A DNA stretch of 58,378 nt from Ornithinibacillus scapharcae TW25. Lineage in GTDB: Bacteria; Bacillota; Bacilli; Bacillales; Amphibacillaceae. The stretch covers positions 1 through 58,378 of the forward strand of contig NZ_AEWH01000038.1 of the NCBI RefSeq assembly GCF_000190475.1, read 5' to 3'. Shown piece after piece: positions 25,760 to 34,405 of the stretch (position 1 is the stretch's first letter; each line of letters begins with the position of its first letter). The position numbers were made by a program, and so were the translations under genes. A model generated the notes under the pieces. The model was given only the letters and a program-made list of their open reading frames with translations, did no database searches and was not told the DNA's origin.

Positions 25760-26488
25760 CTATGATTCCAAAGGATAATTCCTCTCAATCATAAAATTTG
25801 TTTTATCTCCGCGAAAGTAAGAACGTGAAAATTCTATTTTTTGTCCTAATTCGTTTTCGGCGGTGGTTTCGATATAGAAGCATGGTAAGCCCTCGTCACA
25901 GTTTAAATATGCACTAGAACGTTCATCTGCAAAAGTAATTTCGATATGTTCAATCGTTTTGGCAATGTGAACATGAAAGTGATTCTTTAAGGAACCATAT
26001 AATGATGTTTCAGCATGTTCTTTTGTGATTCCGGGTGCTACATCCCACGGTATATATGCTATTTCATATTGTGTTGGTTCACCATTAGCTTTCCGAACCC
26101 TTTCAATCCTTTGGACAGGAGCCTGTAAAGAAACATCTAATGATTTTACGAGAAATTCATTAGCCGGAATTACATTTATTGCTATTAGCTCTATTTCTGC
26201 CTTTTTTCCTTGAACAGCCACCTGATCACTGTAGCGTTTCACCGTATGGGATAGTGTTTGTTTTAACTTTTGTTCTGCTACAAAGGTGCCTTTACCTTGT
26301 TGTCTAGTCAAATATCCTTCTAGTGTTAGCTGATTTAAGGCAGTTCTTACAGTAGTCCGACTTACATCAAAATCCTTACACAGCTCTAGCTCAGTAGGAA
26401 TTTTTTCTCCTTTTTTATACTCGTTCGATTTAATTCGATTTAGCAATTCTTCTTTTATATAAGCATGTAATGATTGGTTTTTTTCCAT
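25760..26488 (-). CDS. GntR-family (HutC/UTRA) regulator of the PTS operon
   Basis: 242 aa. Winged helix at residues 8-70 (KIPTELELCKDFDVSRTTVR) and a UTRA ligand domain (about 90-240; VQRIERVRKANGEPTQYEIA). Such regulators bind phosphosugars; by position the effector should be the phosphorylated disaccharide imported by the divergent PTS operon. AAGGAG ribosome site 8 bases upstream. It differs from the LicR-type activators that usually govern lichenan/cellobiose PTS operons. Confidence 0.9.
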   Translation of the reverse strand: MEKNQSLHAYIKEELLNRIKSNEYKKGEKIPTELELCKDFDVSRTTVRTALNQLTLEGYLTRQQGKGTFVAEQKLKQTLSHTVKRYSDQVAVQGKKAEIELIAINVIPANEFLVKSLDVSLQAPVQRIERVRKANGEPTQYEIAYIPWDVAPGITKEHAETSLYGSLKNHFHVHIAKTIEHIEITFADERSSAYLNCDEGLPCFYIETTAENELGQKIEFSRSYFRGDKTNFMIERNYPLES

Positions 26489-26585
26489 TGTAGTAACTCC
26501 TTAAAACTTTCTGTATATTTTTAGTGTACAAGATAATACAAATAATAACAATCAACAACAAATGATATTACAAGTTTAGGACAAC

Positions 26586-26655
26586 TATATAATGTACGTA
26601 CAATTAAAATAACAATACAAATATGTATGGACAATTAAAAATATGTATGGTACAT
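26586..26655. promoter_or_regulatory. Operator-like motifs between GntR gene and PTS operon
   Basis: A perfect dyad TGTACGTACA (26593-26602) overlaps a TATAAT-like box; further on ATATGTATGG is repeated at 26621-26630 and 26641-26650, exactly 20 bp apart, and the second copy forms ATGTA-TGG-TACAT. TGTAC-containing dyads suit a GntR/UTRA repressor. Confidence 0.5.
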
Positions 26656-26703
26656 TTTGAGGTAAGAAAATAAACTTAGTTGCTTAAATTTTATTGGTGG
26701 AAA

Positions 26704-26717
26704 TTAAAGCGCTTTCA
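26704..26717 (+). promoter_or_regulatory. CcpA site (cre)
   Basis: TTAAAGCGCTTTCA matches the cre consensus TGWAANCGNTNWCA at 13 of 14 positions, 27 bp before the GH4 gene. It predicts glucose repression of the PTS operon. Confidence 0.7.
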
Positions 26718-26743
26718 ACAGGAGCCAGAGGAGTGAACTTAGA

Positions 26744-28066
26744 GTGACATTAAAACTAGTTATTATAGGCGGTGGATCTAGCTATACACCAGAAATTATT
26801 GAAGGGATTATTCAACGTTACGATAGTTTTCCAGTGACTGATATCGTACTTGTTGATATTGAGGAAGGAAAGGAAAAGTTACAAATTATAGGGGATTTGG
26901 CATTGAGAATGATTGAAAAGTCGACGAAACCTATTAATCTATCATGGACATTGAATCGTCAGGAAGCACTTAAAAATGCTGATTTTGTATCCACCCAAAT
27001 TCGTGTTGGCCGTTTGGATGCACGTGCAAAGGATGAGCGAATTCCATTGAGCCATGGTTTTATTGGTCAGGAAACGAATGGTGCTGGTGGAACATTTAAA
27101 GCATTTCGTACCATACCAGTACTTATGGATCTGGCAAATGATGTTCATTCAATTTGTCCAGATGCATGGATAATTAATTTTACAAACCCAGCTGGGATTG
27201 TAACGGAAGCACTATTAAAGTATTCGCCTCATAAAAAAATAATTGGTGTATGTAATATTCCGTATAACATGCGTCATTCTGTTGCTGAAATTCTAAATGT
27301 ATCACCAGATGATGTCAGAATAGAATTTGTCGGTATGAATCATTTCATATTCGGTCAGAAAGTGTTTGTCAATGGAATCGACCAAATCGATGAGGTTTTA
27401 GAAAAGTTAATCGATAGTGAGGGGCTTGATTACTCACCAGCAAATATCGTTAGCCTTGGCTGGTCCAAAACGTTTATAGAATCGACGAGACTCCTACCTA
27501 ACCCTTATCATCAATATTATTTTCAAACTAGAGAAGTACTCGAGAAGGACCTTATCGCATATGAGGAGCATGGAACAAGAGCAGAGGTGGTCCAACAACT
27601 AGAGGAATCACTTTTTGAGCTATATAAAAACCCTGAATTACATGACAAGCCAAAGGAATTAGAACAACGAGGGGGTGCATTTTACAGTGATGTAGCATGT
27701 AGTCTTATGGATTCTATTTATAATAATAAACAAGATATACAAACCGTAAACACACTTAATAATGGAGCTATTTCTGATTTGCCGGATGATGCGGTTGTGG
27801 AAATAAACTGTGTGATAACCAAGGATGGTCCTAAGCCAATTTCTATAGGATCCCTACCATATCGTGTTAAGGGATTAATTCAGCAAATGAAAGCATATGA
27901 AGAGCTAGTGATTAGGGCAGCAATTACTGGAGAATATCATGATGCATATTTGGCTTTGGTCATGAATCCATTGGTGGCAGATGAAAAACACAGTAAGGTA
28001 ATTCTTGATGAGTTATTAGAAGCACATGAACATGATTTACCACAATTCAAACTAAGGGGGAAGTAA
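26744..28066 (+). CDS. 6-phospho-beta-glucosidase, GH4
   Basis: 440 aa, NAD+ and Mn2+-dependent family 4 glycosidase that splits intracellular 6-phospho-disaccharides. Rossmann start KLVIIGGGSSYTPEIIEGII; GRLDARAKDERIPLSHGFIG; NGAGGTFKAFRTIP; NFTNPAG (about 147-153); metal-ligand region GVCNIP (about 169-174) and GMNHF (about 199-203). GTG start 26744 after GAGGAG; first gene of the PTS operon, two bases before the EIIC gene. Orthologue of LicH/CelF/ChbF; the substrate is cellobiose-6-P or chitobiose-6-P. Confidence 0.92.
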   Translation: MTLKLVIIGGGSSYTPEIIEGIIQRYDSFPVTDIVLVDIEEGKEKLQIIGDLALRMIEKSTKPINLSWTLNRQEALKNADFVSTQIRVGRLDARAKDERIPLSHGFIGQETNGAGGTFKAFRTIPVLMDLANDVHSICPDAWIINFTNPAGIVTEALLKYSPHKKIIGVCNIPYNMRHSVAEILNVSPDDVRIEFVGMNHFIFGQKVFVNGIDQIDEVLEKLIDSEGLDYSPANIVSLGWSKTFIESTRLLPNPYHQYYFQTREVLEKDLIAYEEHGTRAEVVQQLEESLFELYKNPELHDKPKELEQRGGAFYSDVACSLMDSIYNNKQDIQTVNTLNNGAISDLPDDAVVEINCVITKDGPKPISIGSLPYRVKGLIQQMKAYEELVIRAAITGEYHDAYLALVMNPLVADEKHSKVILDELLEAHEHDLPQFKLRGK

Positions 28067-28067
28067 G

Positions 28068-29366
28068 ATGAAAAAGGTATTCAGTGTTTTTGAGGATAAG
28101 TTTCTTCCTGTTGCAGGAAGAATAGGGTCACAACGTCATTTAGTAGCAATACGTGATGGATTTGCAGCTATATTACCGTTGATTATCATTGGGTCGTTAG
28201 CGGTTCTGATTAATAATCTACCAATTGAACCTTTTCAAAACTTCATGGTGAATGTATTTGGGGAAAGCTGGAAGGACCTTGGAGGTTATATCTGGAACGG
28301 CACGTTTGCAATCATTTCATTAGTTGTAGCGATAGGGGTCAGTTATAGTTTAGCAAGAGCATACAATGTGGATGCCTTAGCGGCGTCATTAGTATCTGTT
28401 GCTTCATTAATTATTTTATCACCATTAACGGAAGATGGTAGTGGTATTTCACTTCATTGGATGTCTGCATCAGGTTTATTTGTTTCACTTTTGGTAGCAG
28501 TGATGGCAACAGAGATTTTCAGGAAATTATCTCAGTTAAACCTTTCAATTAAAATGCCAGATGGTGTTCCGGAAGCTGTTTCAAGATCATTTGCATCACT
28601 TATTCCTGCCATGATTGTACTCTTTATTTTTGGTTTATTACAGGTATTGTTCATTGATGTAATTGGCACAAGCCTTCAAGACCTAATATACAAGGCTATA
28701 CAAGCTCCATTCCAAAACTTTGCTGGTACATTACCTGCTGTTTTAGGTATTGAATTTACAAAATCATTTTTATGGTTCTTTGGATTACATGGATCCAACA
28801 TTTTAGAACCGATTATTGAAGCGGTGTATATACCGGGACTTTTAGAGAATACGAAGCTATTTGAACAAGGGGTATCAGCTCACGATGTTCCAAACATTAT
28901 AACAAAACCATTTTTGGATGTATTCGTTGCGATGGGTGGTACAGGTACAGGTATTTCACTTCTAATTGCATTATTTATAACGGTTAAAGCTAAACAAGTA
29001 AGAAGCTTAGGAAAAATGAGTGCACCAGCTGCATTGTTTAATATTAATGAGCCTTTAATTTTCGGACTTCCAATTGTTTTGAACCCGATATTGTTTGTTC
29101 CGTTTATTCTGGTACCACTTGTTAACGTAACAATAGCATACTTTGCCACATCCTTAGGGTTTGTTCCAAAAACGGTGGTTATGGTGCCGTGGACAACACC
29201 TCCAATCATCGGGGGATATTTAGCTACAGGTGGGTCAATTGCAGGGTCCATTTTGCAATTAGTTAACTTGGCTGTAGGTGCTTTACTGTATCTTCCATTC
29301 TTAAAGGTCCTAGACCGGTCAATGATAAAGAATGTAACGAATACAAGCAAAAAAGAAGCGGTATAA
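28068..29366 (+). CDS. PTS EIIC, cellobiose/chitobiose family
   Basis: 432 aa membrane permease of the lactose/cellobiose PTS (CelB/ChbC/LicC). About ten hydrophobic segments; the conserved FGLHGSNILEPIIEAVYIPG and FNINEPLIFGLPIVLNPI blocks mark the sugar-binding region. AGGGGGAAG precedes ATG 28068; immediately downstream of the GH4 gene. Works with EIIA and EIIB encoded 900-1500 bases downstream. Confidence 0.93.
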   Translation: MKKVFSVFEDKFLPVAGRIGSQRHLVAIRDGFAAILPLIIIGSLAVLINNLPIEPFQNFMVNVFGESWKDLGGYIWNGTFAIISLVVAIGVSYSLARAYNVDALAASLVSVASLIILSPLTEDGSGISLHWMSASGLFVSLLVAVMATEIFRKLSQLNLSIKMPDGVPEAVSRSFASLIPAMIVLFIFGLLQVLFIDVIGTSLQDLIYKAIQAPFQNFAGTLPAVLGIEFTKSFLWFFGLHGSNILEPIIEAVYIPGLLENTKLFEQGVSAHDVPNIITKPFLDVFVAMGGTGTGISLLIALFITVKAKQVRSLGKMSAPAALFNINEPLIFGLPIVLNPILFVPFILVPLVNVTIAYFATSLGFVPKTVVMVPWTTPPIIGGYLATGGSIAGSILQLVNLAVGALLYLPFLKVLDRSMIKNVTNTSKKEAV

Positions 29367-29449
29367 CCTTATAAAATTGAAATGAATATGTAGTAGCTTA
29401 GTATTTTAAAAGGTATGTCCTGCATCCTAAACAGAATCGAGGTAATCAT

Positions 29450-30199
29450 ATGAAGTTAATTGTTAATGCTGATGATTTCGGCTATACACGTGCAGTTACT
29501 TATGGAATTTTAGATGCATTTAAAAATGGGATAGTTACCTCAACGACGATGATGTGTAATTCACCTCATGTTGATCATGCAGTTGCATTAGCCAAACAGA
29601 ATTCCGATTTAGGGGTTGGGGTCCATCTCGTTCTAACATGTGGTACACCACTTTCTCAGAACGTTCCATCATTAACGGATCATAAAGGAAGCTTTTATAG
29701 CCAACAGGTTATTTTCGATCATGCTAAACCAGAGGATATTGAACGTGAATGGACTGCCCAAATTGAAAGGTTTTTATCTACTGGTATGAGTCCTACTCAT
29801 CTGGATAGTCACCATCATGTTCATGGTCATGAAATGGCATTACCTATTGCCGTTTCCTTAGCAAATAAATATGGAGTACCTCTTAGAAGGGAAAACAATG
29901 ATCCGATAACAGATGTACAATATAAAACAGTAAAAAGAACTAGGTTAATGATGAGGGAGTTTTACGGTGAAGCGGTAAGTTACGAAACGCTCGAAAGACA
30001 ATTAAGAAACGTTGCTGAGATGGGTAAAGATGAGACAGTGGAAATTAACTGTCATCCAGCATATATTGACCCAGATCTGATTTCCAAAAGCTCCTATGTT
30101 GATACACGGCTAAAAGAATATACAATATTGACATCGGATAGAATCAAAAATTACGTAAATGAATTAGGGATTGAGTTAATTAATTATAGAATGCTATGA
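29450..30199 (+). CDS. chbG: ChbG/YdjC carbohydrate deacetylase
   Basis: 249 aa. Family hallmark MKLIVNADDFGYTRAVTYGI (Asp11-Asp12) and the metal site HLDSHHHVHGHEMALPIA (about 117-134); C-terminal NCHPAYIDP. These enzymes remove one acetyl group from diacetylchitobiose-6-P (E. coli ChbG) or act on related sugars. Its place between EIIC and EIIA points to chitobiose or chito-oligosaccharide use. No strong ribosome site immediately upstream (GAGGTAATCAT). Confidence 0.85.
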   Translation: MKLIVNADDFGYTRAVTYGILDAFKNGIVTSTTMMCNSPHVDHAVALAKQNSDLGVGVHLVLTCGTPLSQNVPSLTDHKGSFYSQQVIFDHAKPEDIEREWTAQIERFLSTGMSPTHLDSHHHVHGHEMALPIAVSLANKYGVPLRRENNDPITDVQYKTVKRTRLMMREFYGEAVSYETLERQLRNVAEMGKDETVEINCHPAYIDPDLISKSSYVDTRLKEYTILTSDRIKNYVNELGIELINYRML

Positions 30200-30263
30200 G
30201 CAATTTAGTAGTATAGTAGAAAATAAATACTACACAATTAAAGGTTTTCGGAGGGCAATAATC

Positions 30264-30602
30264 ATGCAATCAATTGAGGATATACAAACATTATCATTCA
30301 ATATCATTCTTCATGCAGGAAATGCTCGTTCAAGTGCAATGGAGGCAATTTCCTATGCGAAGGATTATAACTTTTCAGTGGCAAGAGAAAAAATAAAGGA
30401 AGCAGAACAAGCATTTGTTGAAGCACATCATGTGCAAACGGAACTGTTGCAAAATGAAGCGAGCGGAAAAAAGAATGAGGTTACGGTCATATTAGTGCAT
30501 GCACAAGATCATTTAATGACAGCGTTAACGGTAAAAGATTTAGCCAATGAAATGATTGACATGTATGAAAAAATGCAATGTTTGGAGGGGAAAAACGAAT
30601 GA
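30264..30602 (+). CDS. PTS EIIA, lactose/cellobiose family
   Basis: 112 aa all-helical EIIA protein: SFNIILHAGNARSSAMEAIS then AREKIKEAEQAFVEAHHVQT; the second of these holds the phosphorylated His. VILVHAQDHLMTALTVKDLA is the conserved third helix. GGAGGG ribosome site. It transfers phosphate from HPr to EIIB. Its stop overlaps the EIIB start (ATGA). Confidence 0.93.
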   Translation: MQSIEDIQTLSFNIILHAGNARSSAMEAISYAKDYNFSVAREKIKEAEQAFVEAHHVQTELLQNEASGKKNEVTVILVHAQDHLMTALTVKDLANEMIDMYEKMQCLEGKNE

Positions 30603-30901
30603 AAATAATCTTAGTGTGCTCAGCTGGTATGTCCACATCCATGCTCGTTAAGAAGATGCGAGATTCTGCTAAAGAACGAAATATAGAGGTAGAAATAGAT
30701 GCAGTTGCAGAGTCCCAGTTAAATAATAATTTGGAAAACCTTGATGTTGTGCTAATAGGTCCACAAGTTCGATATCTTGAAAAGACAATAAGAAAAAAAC
30801 TGGAGCCAAAGGGAGTTAAGGTAGATATTATCGACCAAATGGCATATGGTATGATCCAAGGAGACAAAGTTTTAGATCAAGCAATCTCCATGATTAACTA
30901 A
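30599..30901 (+). CDS. PTS EIIB, lactose/cellobiose family
   Basis: 100 aa starting MKIILVCSAGMSTSMLVKKM; Cys7 followed by SAGMSTSM is the phosphocysteine loop. LIGPQVRYLEKTIRKKL is the other conserved block. ATG at 30599 overlaps the EIIA stop codon, with GGAGGGG 8 bases before. Last gene of the operon, followed by a terminator. Confidence 0.95.
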   Translation: MKIILVCSAGMSTSMLVKKMRDSAKERNIEVEIDAVAESQLNNNLENLDVVLIGPQVRYLEKTIRKKLEPKGVKVDIIDQMAYGMIQGDKVLDQAISMIN

Positions 30902-30921
30902 ATTAACGAATAAGTTTTTCG

Positions 30922-30953
30922 GGCTGTCGAGAGAACCTCGAGAGCCTTTTTTC
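30922..30953 (+). terminator. Terminator of the PTS operon
   Basis: GGCT-TCGAG pairs with CTCGA-AGCC around a 5-nt loop, followed by TTTTTTC. Confidence 0.9.
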
Positions 30954-31346
30954 TGGTTTGGGATTAATGAAGTTCTATCATTGTTAAAATTCCATTACCA
31001 GAATCAAGAGAATTCTATATTATAACCAAAATCAGGGCTTATTATTTAATTAAGGGAGGAATAAGCTGACATTCCACATATAGGGGGATTAATCAACTCA
31101 AGAGGTAGTCCACAACCCTGTGTAAACTCTCTTTAATTATCTGATCTAAATATAGAAAATAAACCGAAGCTTTTTTTCTAAATGAGCGTCTATATTAAGA
31201 GAAGGTTACCCGGAGGGGGGACAATGAATCCATAAATGAGAATCCTAGTGGTGAACACGTAGCTATTCAGGAATTACATAATAAGATTAAGGATGCTTAT
31301 TGAATCGGTAAGGTGGCACTAAATTATTTAGAAAGGAGATTTGGTT
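30954..31346. other. Intergenic with a possible gene scrap
   Basis: GGAGGGGGGACA precedes ATGAATCCATAA at 31224, a three-codon frame; a one-base shift opens NENPSGEHVAIQELHNKIKD, ending near 31303. It looks like a broken small gene. Nothing else is recognised. Confidence 0.3.
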
Positions 31347-32006
31347 ATGAAAAAGATGTATATACTATTGGGTTTCTTTTTCGTCTGCCTACTAGTTGTT
31401 TGGTTATTTTCGCCGATGCTAGAGAACGGAAATTCGGAAGTAAATGCTGAAAATGAAAATGATGAGCCGAAAGAAAGTGAATTTATTATTGATGGTATTT
31501 TACAAGAAAAAGAGATAGAGATAGAGCGTTTAGTGGATGGTTATCAAGATATTATTAAGGAAATTCAAGATTACAAATTTCCAACAGATGGAGTTGTGGA
31601 AGAGAATAGGACTACTATTTCTTATGATAATGGGTATGACTTATTCAAATTGGGAATGGGTTTTTCTGTAACCTATGATTCTAACATAGGTCCCCAAGAG
31701 CCGACTAAAGAACAATATCTACCGGTAATTGTTGGCTTAATTCACTCAACGTATAACACGGACGTTTACGAGTGGGAAGATATGAACCAAATAAATCTTT
31801 ATGTAGAGGGGACTATGGAACAATTGAATCAAGCAAAGGTCTATGCAGAAGAACATCCGCCTTTTTTGATTTGGTTAGACGATACGATTGGTTATTTGAA
31901 GAAAACTAAAGAGTTAGTACCTAATTGTGAAGCGAAAGTACCATTTAATAAAGCGTTAGAGAATATAGAAAAGTTTATCCAGGCAAAAGAAATAGCTGAA
32001 AAGTAA
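31347..32006 (+). CDS. Membrane-anchored secreted protein, unknown
   Basis: 219 aa. An N-terminal anchor (MKKMYILLGFFFVCLLVVWL) then an acidic linker and a soluble helical domain rich in Glu. No Cys in lipobox position. ATG 31347 with AGGAG 8 bases upstream (ATG 31341 is inside the spacing). It and the next gene have similar design and spacing of 60 bases, so probably one operon. Family unknown. Confidence 0.65.
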   Translation: MKKMYILLGFFFVCLLVVWLFSPMLENGNSEVNAENENDEPKESEFIIDGILQEKEIEIERLVDGYQDIIKEIQDYKFPTDGVVEENRTTISYDNGYDLFKLGMGFSVTYDSNIGPQEPTKEQYLPVIVGLIHSTYNTDVYEWEDMNQINLYVEGTMEQLNQAKVYAEEHPPFLIWLDDTIGYLKKTKELVPNCEAKVPFNKALENIEKFIQAKEIAEK

Positions 32007-32066
32007 AAACCATACCATACCATAATGTTATACAAGTGATAAATAATACATAAAGGAGAATGGAGG

Positions 32067-32546
32067 ATGAAGAAAATACTTTTACGATTTGGATTGCTAA
32101 TTGTTACCATTAGTACAGCCATTATTTTCGTAGTGAATATGGGAGATAGAGATTCACAAATATATGTAAAACAAGAGGATGAAAATGTAGGCAAAAATGT
32201 TGAACACAAGTCTAATACAATCGAACAGCTCGATAATGAGGAATCACTTGAAACTGCAACGATTGAAATATCCGAGTATGCAACAATGGGAGAGTGGGTA
32301 CAAGAGACTCAAGAGTCTCTGAAAGTAATACCAGAGAATACAACAAAAGAAAGTCATTACTCTCATATTGGATCTGTCTCTAGTATATATTCTAGATATT
32401 TTGTAGAAAGAACTAACGATAGCGGAATAATGGAGGTTTTAGAAGAAATAAATAAAGTTGGAATTGAGATTACTCAACAAAGCAATCTTACAAAACAAGA
32501 AGAGTTAACACATAAACTTTATGACTTACTAGAACAAATAAATTAA
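32067..32546 (+). CDS. Membrane-anchored secreted protein, unknown
   Basis: 159 aa. N-terminal helix (LRFGLLIVTISTAIIFVVNM) and a charged extracytoplasmic part that ends in a helical VLEEINKVGIEITQQSNLTK segment. GGAGAATGGAGG upstream of ATG 32067. Companion of the preceding gene; function unknown. Confidence 0.65.
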   Translation: MKKILLRFGLLIVTISTAIIFVVNMGDRDSQIYVKQEDENVGKNVEHKSNTIEQLDNEESLETATIEISEYATMGEWVQETQESLKVIPENTTKESHYSHIGSVSSIYSRYFVERTNDSGIMEVLEEINKVGIEITQQSNLTKQEELTHKLYDLLEQIN

Positions 32547-32663
32547 TGATCATGCTTTTTACCACTAACAAATGTAGACTTTACTATATTTTAAATACCA
32601 TCATTAGTGCAAGCTTGTTTTTCCTATAAATCTATCAATAAACTCTTCAAATAGTTACCCTTC

Positions 32664-32675
32664 GAAAACGGTTTC
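32664..32675. promoter_or_regulatory. LacI/CcpA-type operator, upstream copy
   Basis: GAAAACGGTTTC, a 12-bp dyad with a central CG typical of LacI/GalR-family operators. It lies 75 bp before the -35 box of the ABC operon and could serve DNA looping with the two downstream copies. Confidence 0.55.
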
Positions 32676-32749
32676 CTAAAATGGTGGCGATATCCACTGA
32701 TAAATCATCTGAGGTGTATTATTTTTTCAAAAAATCCCAAAAAAACATG

Positions 32750-32778
32750 TTGATTTTTAAAATAATACCCACTATAAT
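32750..32778 (+). promoter_or_regulatory. Promoter of the ABC importer operon
   Basis: TTGATT, 17-bp spacer, TATAAT. Transcription should begin near 32785, inside the first operator dyad. Confidence 0.75.
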
Positions 32779-32783
32779 ACGTT

Positions 32784-32831
32784 GTAAGCGGTTACTTTTA
32801 TATTTTTTTGAACATTTTAGAAAGCGGTTTC
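32784..32831. promoter_or_regulatory. Two LacI/CcpA-type operators at the start site
   Basis: GTAAGCGGTTAC (32784-32795) and GAAAGCGGTTTC (32820-32831), both dyads around GCGG, 36 bp apart. With flanks the first fits the cre consensus at 13 of 14 positions. Either CcpA or the LacI regulator of this cluster could repress here. Confidence 0.7.
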
Positions 32832-32915
32832 CTTAATTTAATTCCTTTAACTATAAGGGGGGCACTTTTCTAAATTGAATCAAGAGAGTAAACAAATTAT
32901 TAGGGGGTAATGACG

Positions 32916-34205
32916 TTGAAAAGGATTAAAGGTATTGCTTTACTAGGGTTTTTGGCTTTACTTGTAGTTTCGTTAGTAGCGTGTAGTGGAGATGGGGACA
33001 AGGAAACTGGTGGAGATTCGAAGGGTGAAATTACGCTAGACTTCTGGACATTTGGTGCGACTGGCTATGAAGAATTAGCAAAAGAATATGAAAAACAAAA
33101 CCCGAATGTGAAAATTAAAATAAAATCATCTGAAACAGCAGATCATCATGATGCACTATTTACTTCTTTATCAGCTGGAAGTGGTGCACCGGATATCGCA
33201 ATGTTAGAAATTGATCAATTCGACCGTTTCAAAGTTGCACAAGATCGATTTAATAACTTGTATGACCTTGGGGCAAAAGATGTACAGGATCAATACTTAG
33301 ATTGGAAATGGAAAAGTGGAGAAAATGCGGATGGAGACTTCTTGTTTGGACTTCCGACAGATATCGGTCCGAAAGCATTATACTACCGAACAGATTTATT
33401 TGAACAAGCAGGATTACCAACGGATCCAGAAGAGGTGGCAGCTCTAATTAATTCACCGGAAGCATTTGAAGAAGCAGGATTAAAAGTAAAAGAGGCAACG
33501 GGAATGCCTTTTGTGGATAGTATCGAAATGGCATTTAGAGCATACTTAGATGCAGCAGAAACAGCTTATTTAACTCCGGATAATGAATTAAATCTTGGTG
33601 AAGACAGTGAAGTGAAGAAAGCATATGACTATGCGGTTCATTTAAATGATTTAGGTATCGTTGGCAAATATGAAATGTGGAGTCCGGAATGGGCTAATGC
33701 GGTTAATAAAGGTGAATTTGCAGCAGAACTTGGTGCAGGCTGGTTAAAAGGCTGGATGGAAGGAAATGCACCGGATGCTGTTGGTAAATGGAAAGTAGCG
33801 ACATTACCAACTGAGTTTGCAGCAAACTGGGGTGGATCATACATCGCGGTACCAAGTGAAACAAAGCATGCACAAGAGGCGTATGACTTTATCGAATGGC
33901 TTGTATCACCGGAAAATCAGTTGAAATCTTTCCAAAGTCATGGATTATTCCCTTCTGCTCATTCTGTTTATGAGATGGAAGAGTTCAAGACAAATGAAGA
34001 TGAATTCTTTGGTAACCAGGCGACAGCTCCGGTATTTGCTGAAGCGGCTCAAGATATTACTGGTATTGGATACAAAGGGGAGAAATACTTCCCGGTGCAT
34101 AACGAAATCTTGAATGCACTTAAAAATGTCCAAAACGAAGGTGCAGACCCAGAGAAAGAATGGGAAGCGGCTGTAAAACGTGCTGAGGACTTAATGAAAC
34201 GTTAA
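32916..34205 (+). CDS. ABC sugar-binding lipoprotein (family 1)
   Basis: 429 aa extracellular solute-binding protein. Signal and lipobox (GFLALLVVSLVAC, Cys near residue 22), then an SBP_bac_1 fold: GEITLDFWTFGATGYEELAK, FGLPTDIGPKALYYRTDLFE, WGGSYIAVPSETKHAQEAYD. TTG 32916 is preferred because AGGGGG sits 8 bases upstream; ATG 32910 is only 2-3 bases from it. It captures a sugar for the two permeases that follow after a hairpin-rich gap; by context a beta-glucoside. Confidence 0.9.
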   Translation: MKRIKGIALLGFLALLVVSLVACSGDGDKETGGDSKGEITLDFWTFGATGYEELAKEYEKQNPNVKIKIKSSETADHHDALFTSLSAGSGAPDIAMLEIDQFDRFKVAQDRFNNLYDLGAKDVQDQYLDWKWKSGENADGDFLFGLPTDIGPKALYYRTDLFEQAGLPTDPEEVAALINSPEAFEEAGLKVKEATGMPFVDSIEMAFRAYLDAAETAYLTPDNELNLGEDSEVKKAYDYAVHLNDLGIVGKYEMWSPEWANAVNKGEFAAELGAGWLKGWMEGNAPDAVGKWKVATLPTEFAANWGGSYIAVPSETKHAQEAYDFIEWLVSPENQLKSFQSHGLFPSAHSVYEMEEFKTNEDEFFGNQATAPVFAEAAQDITGIGYKGEKYFPVHNEILNALKNVQNEGADPEKEWEAAVKRAEDLMKR

Positions 34206-34259
34206 TCTATGAAACTAGTTAGTCTGTTCATAAATAACGATAGTAATAGTGAAATGGTC

Positions 34260-34330
34260 GGCTTAACATGACAGGCCTTTAGCTTCATAAAGGATGATTG
34301 GGGTAAGCCGGCCCCCTTTCATATAAAGGG
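34260..34330 (+). other. Hairpins between binding protein and permease genes
   Basis: GGCTTA...TAAGCC (34260-34309) encloses CCTTT/AAAGG, and CCCTTT-CATAT-AAAGGG (34314-34330) follows. No U-tract follows. Such elements commonly stabilise the binding-protein mRNA or dampen downstream expression. Confidence 0.6.
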
Positions 34331-34405
34331 TTTCTATGCTCTGTGAGTGGTGGAAAAATGCCTAAAAGGCAACTGTATTCTTTGAAATGGAAAAGAGGCG
34401 TGAAC

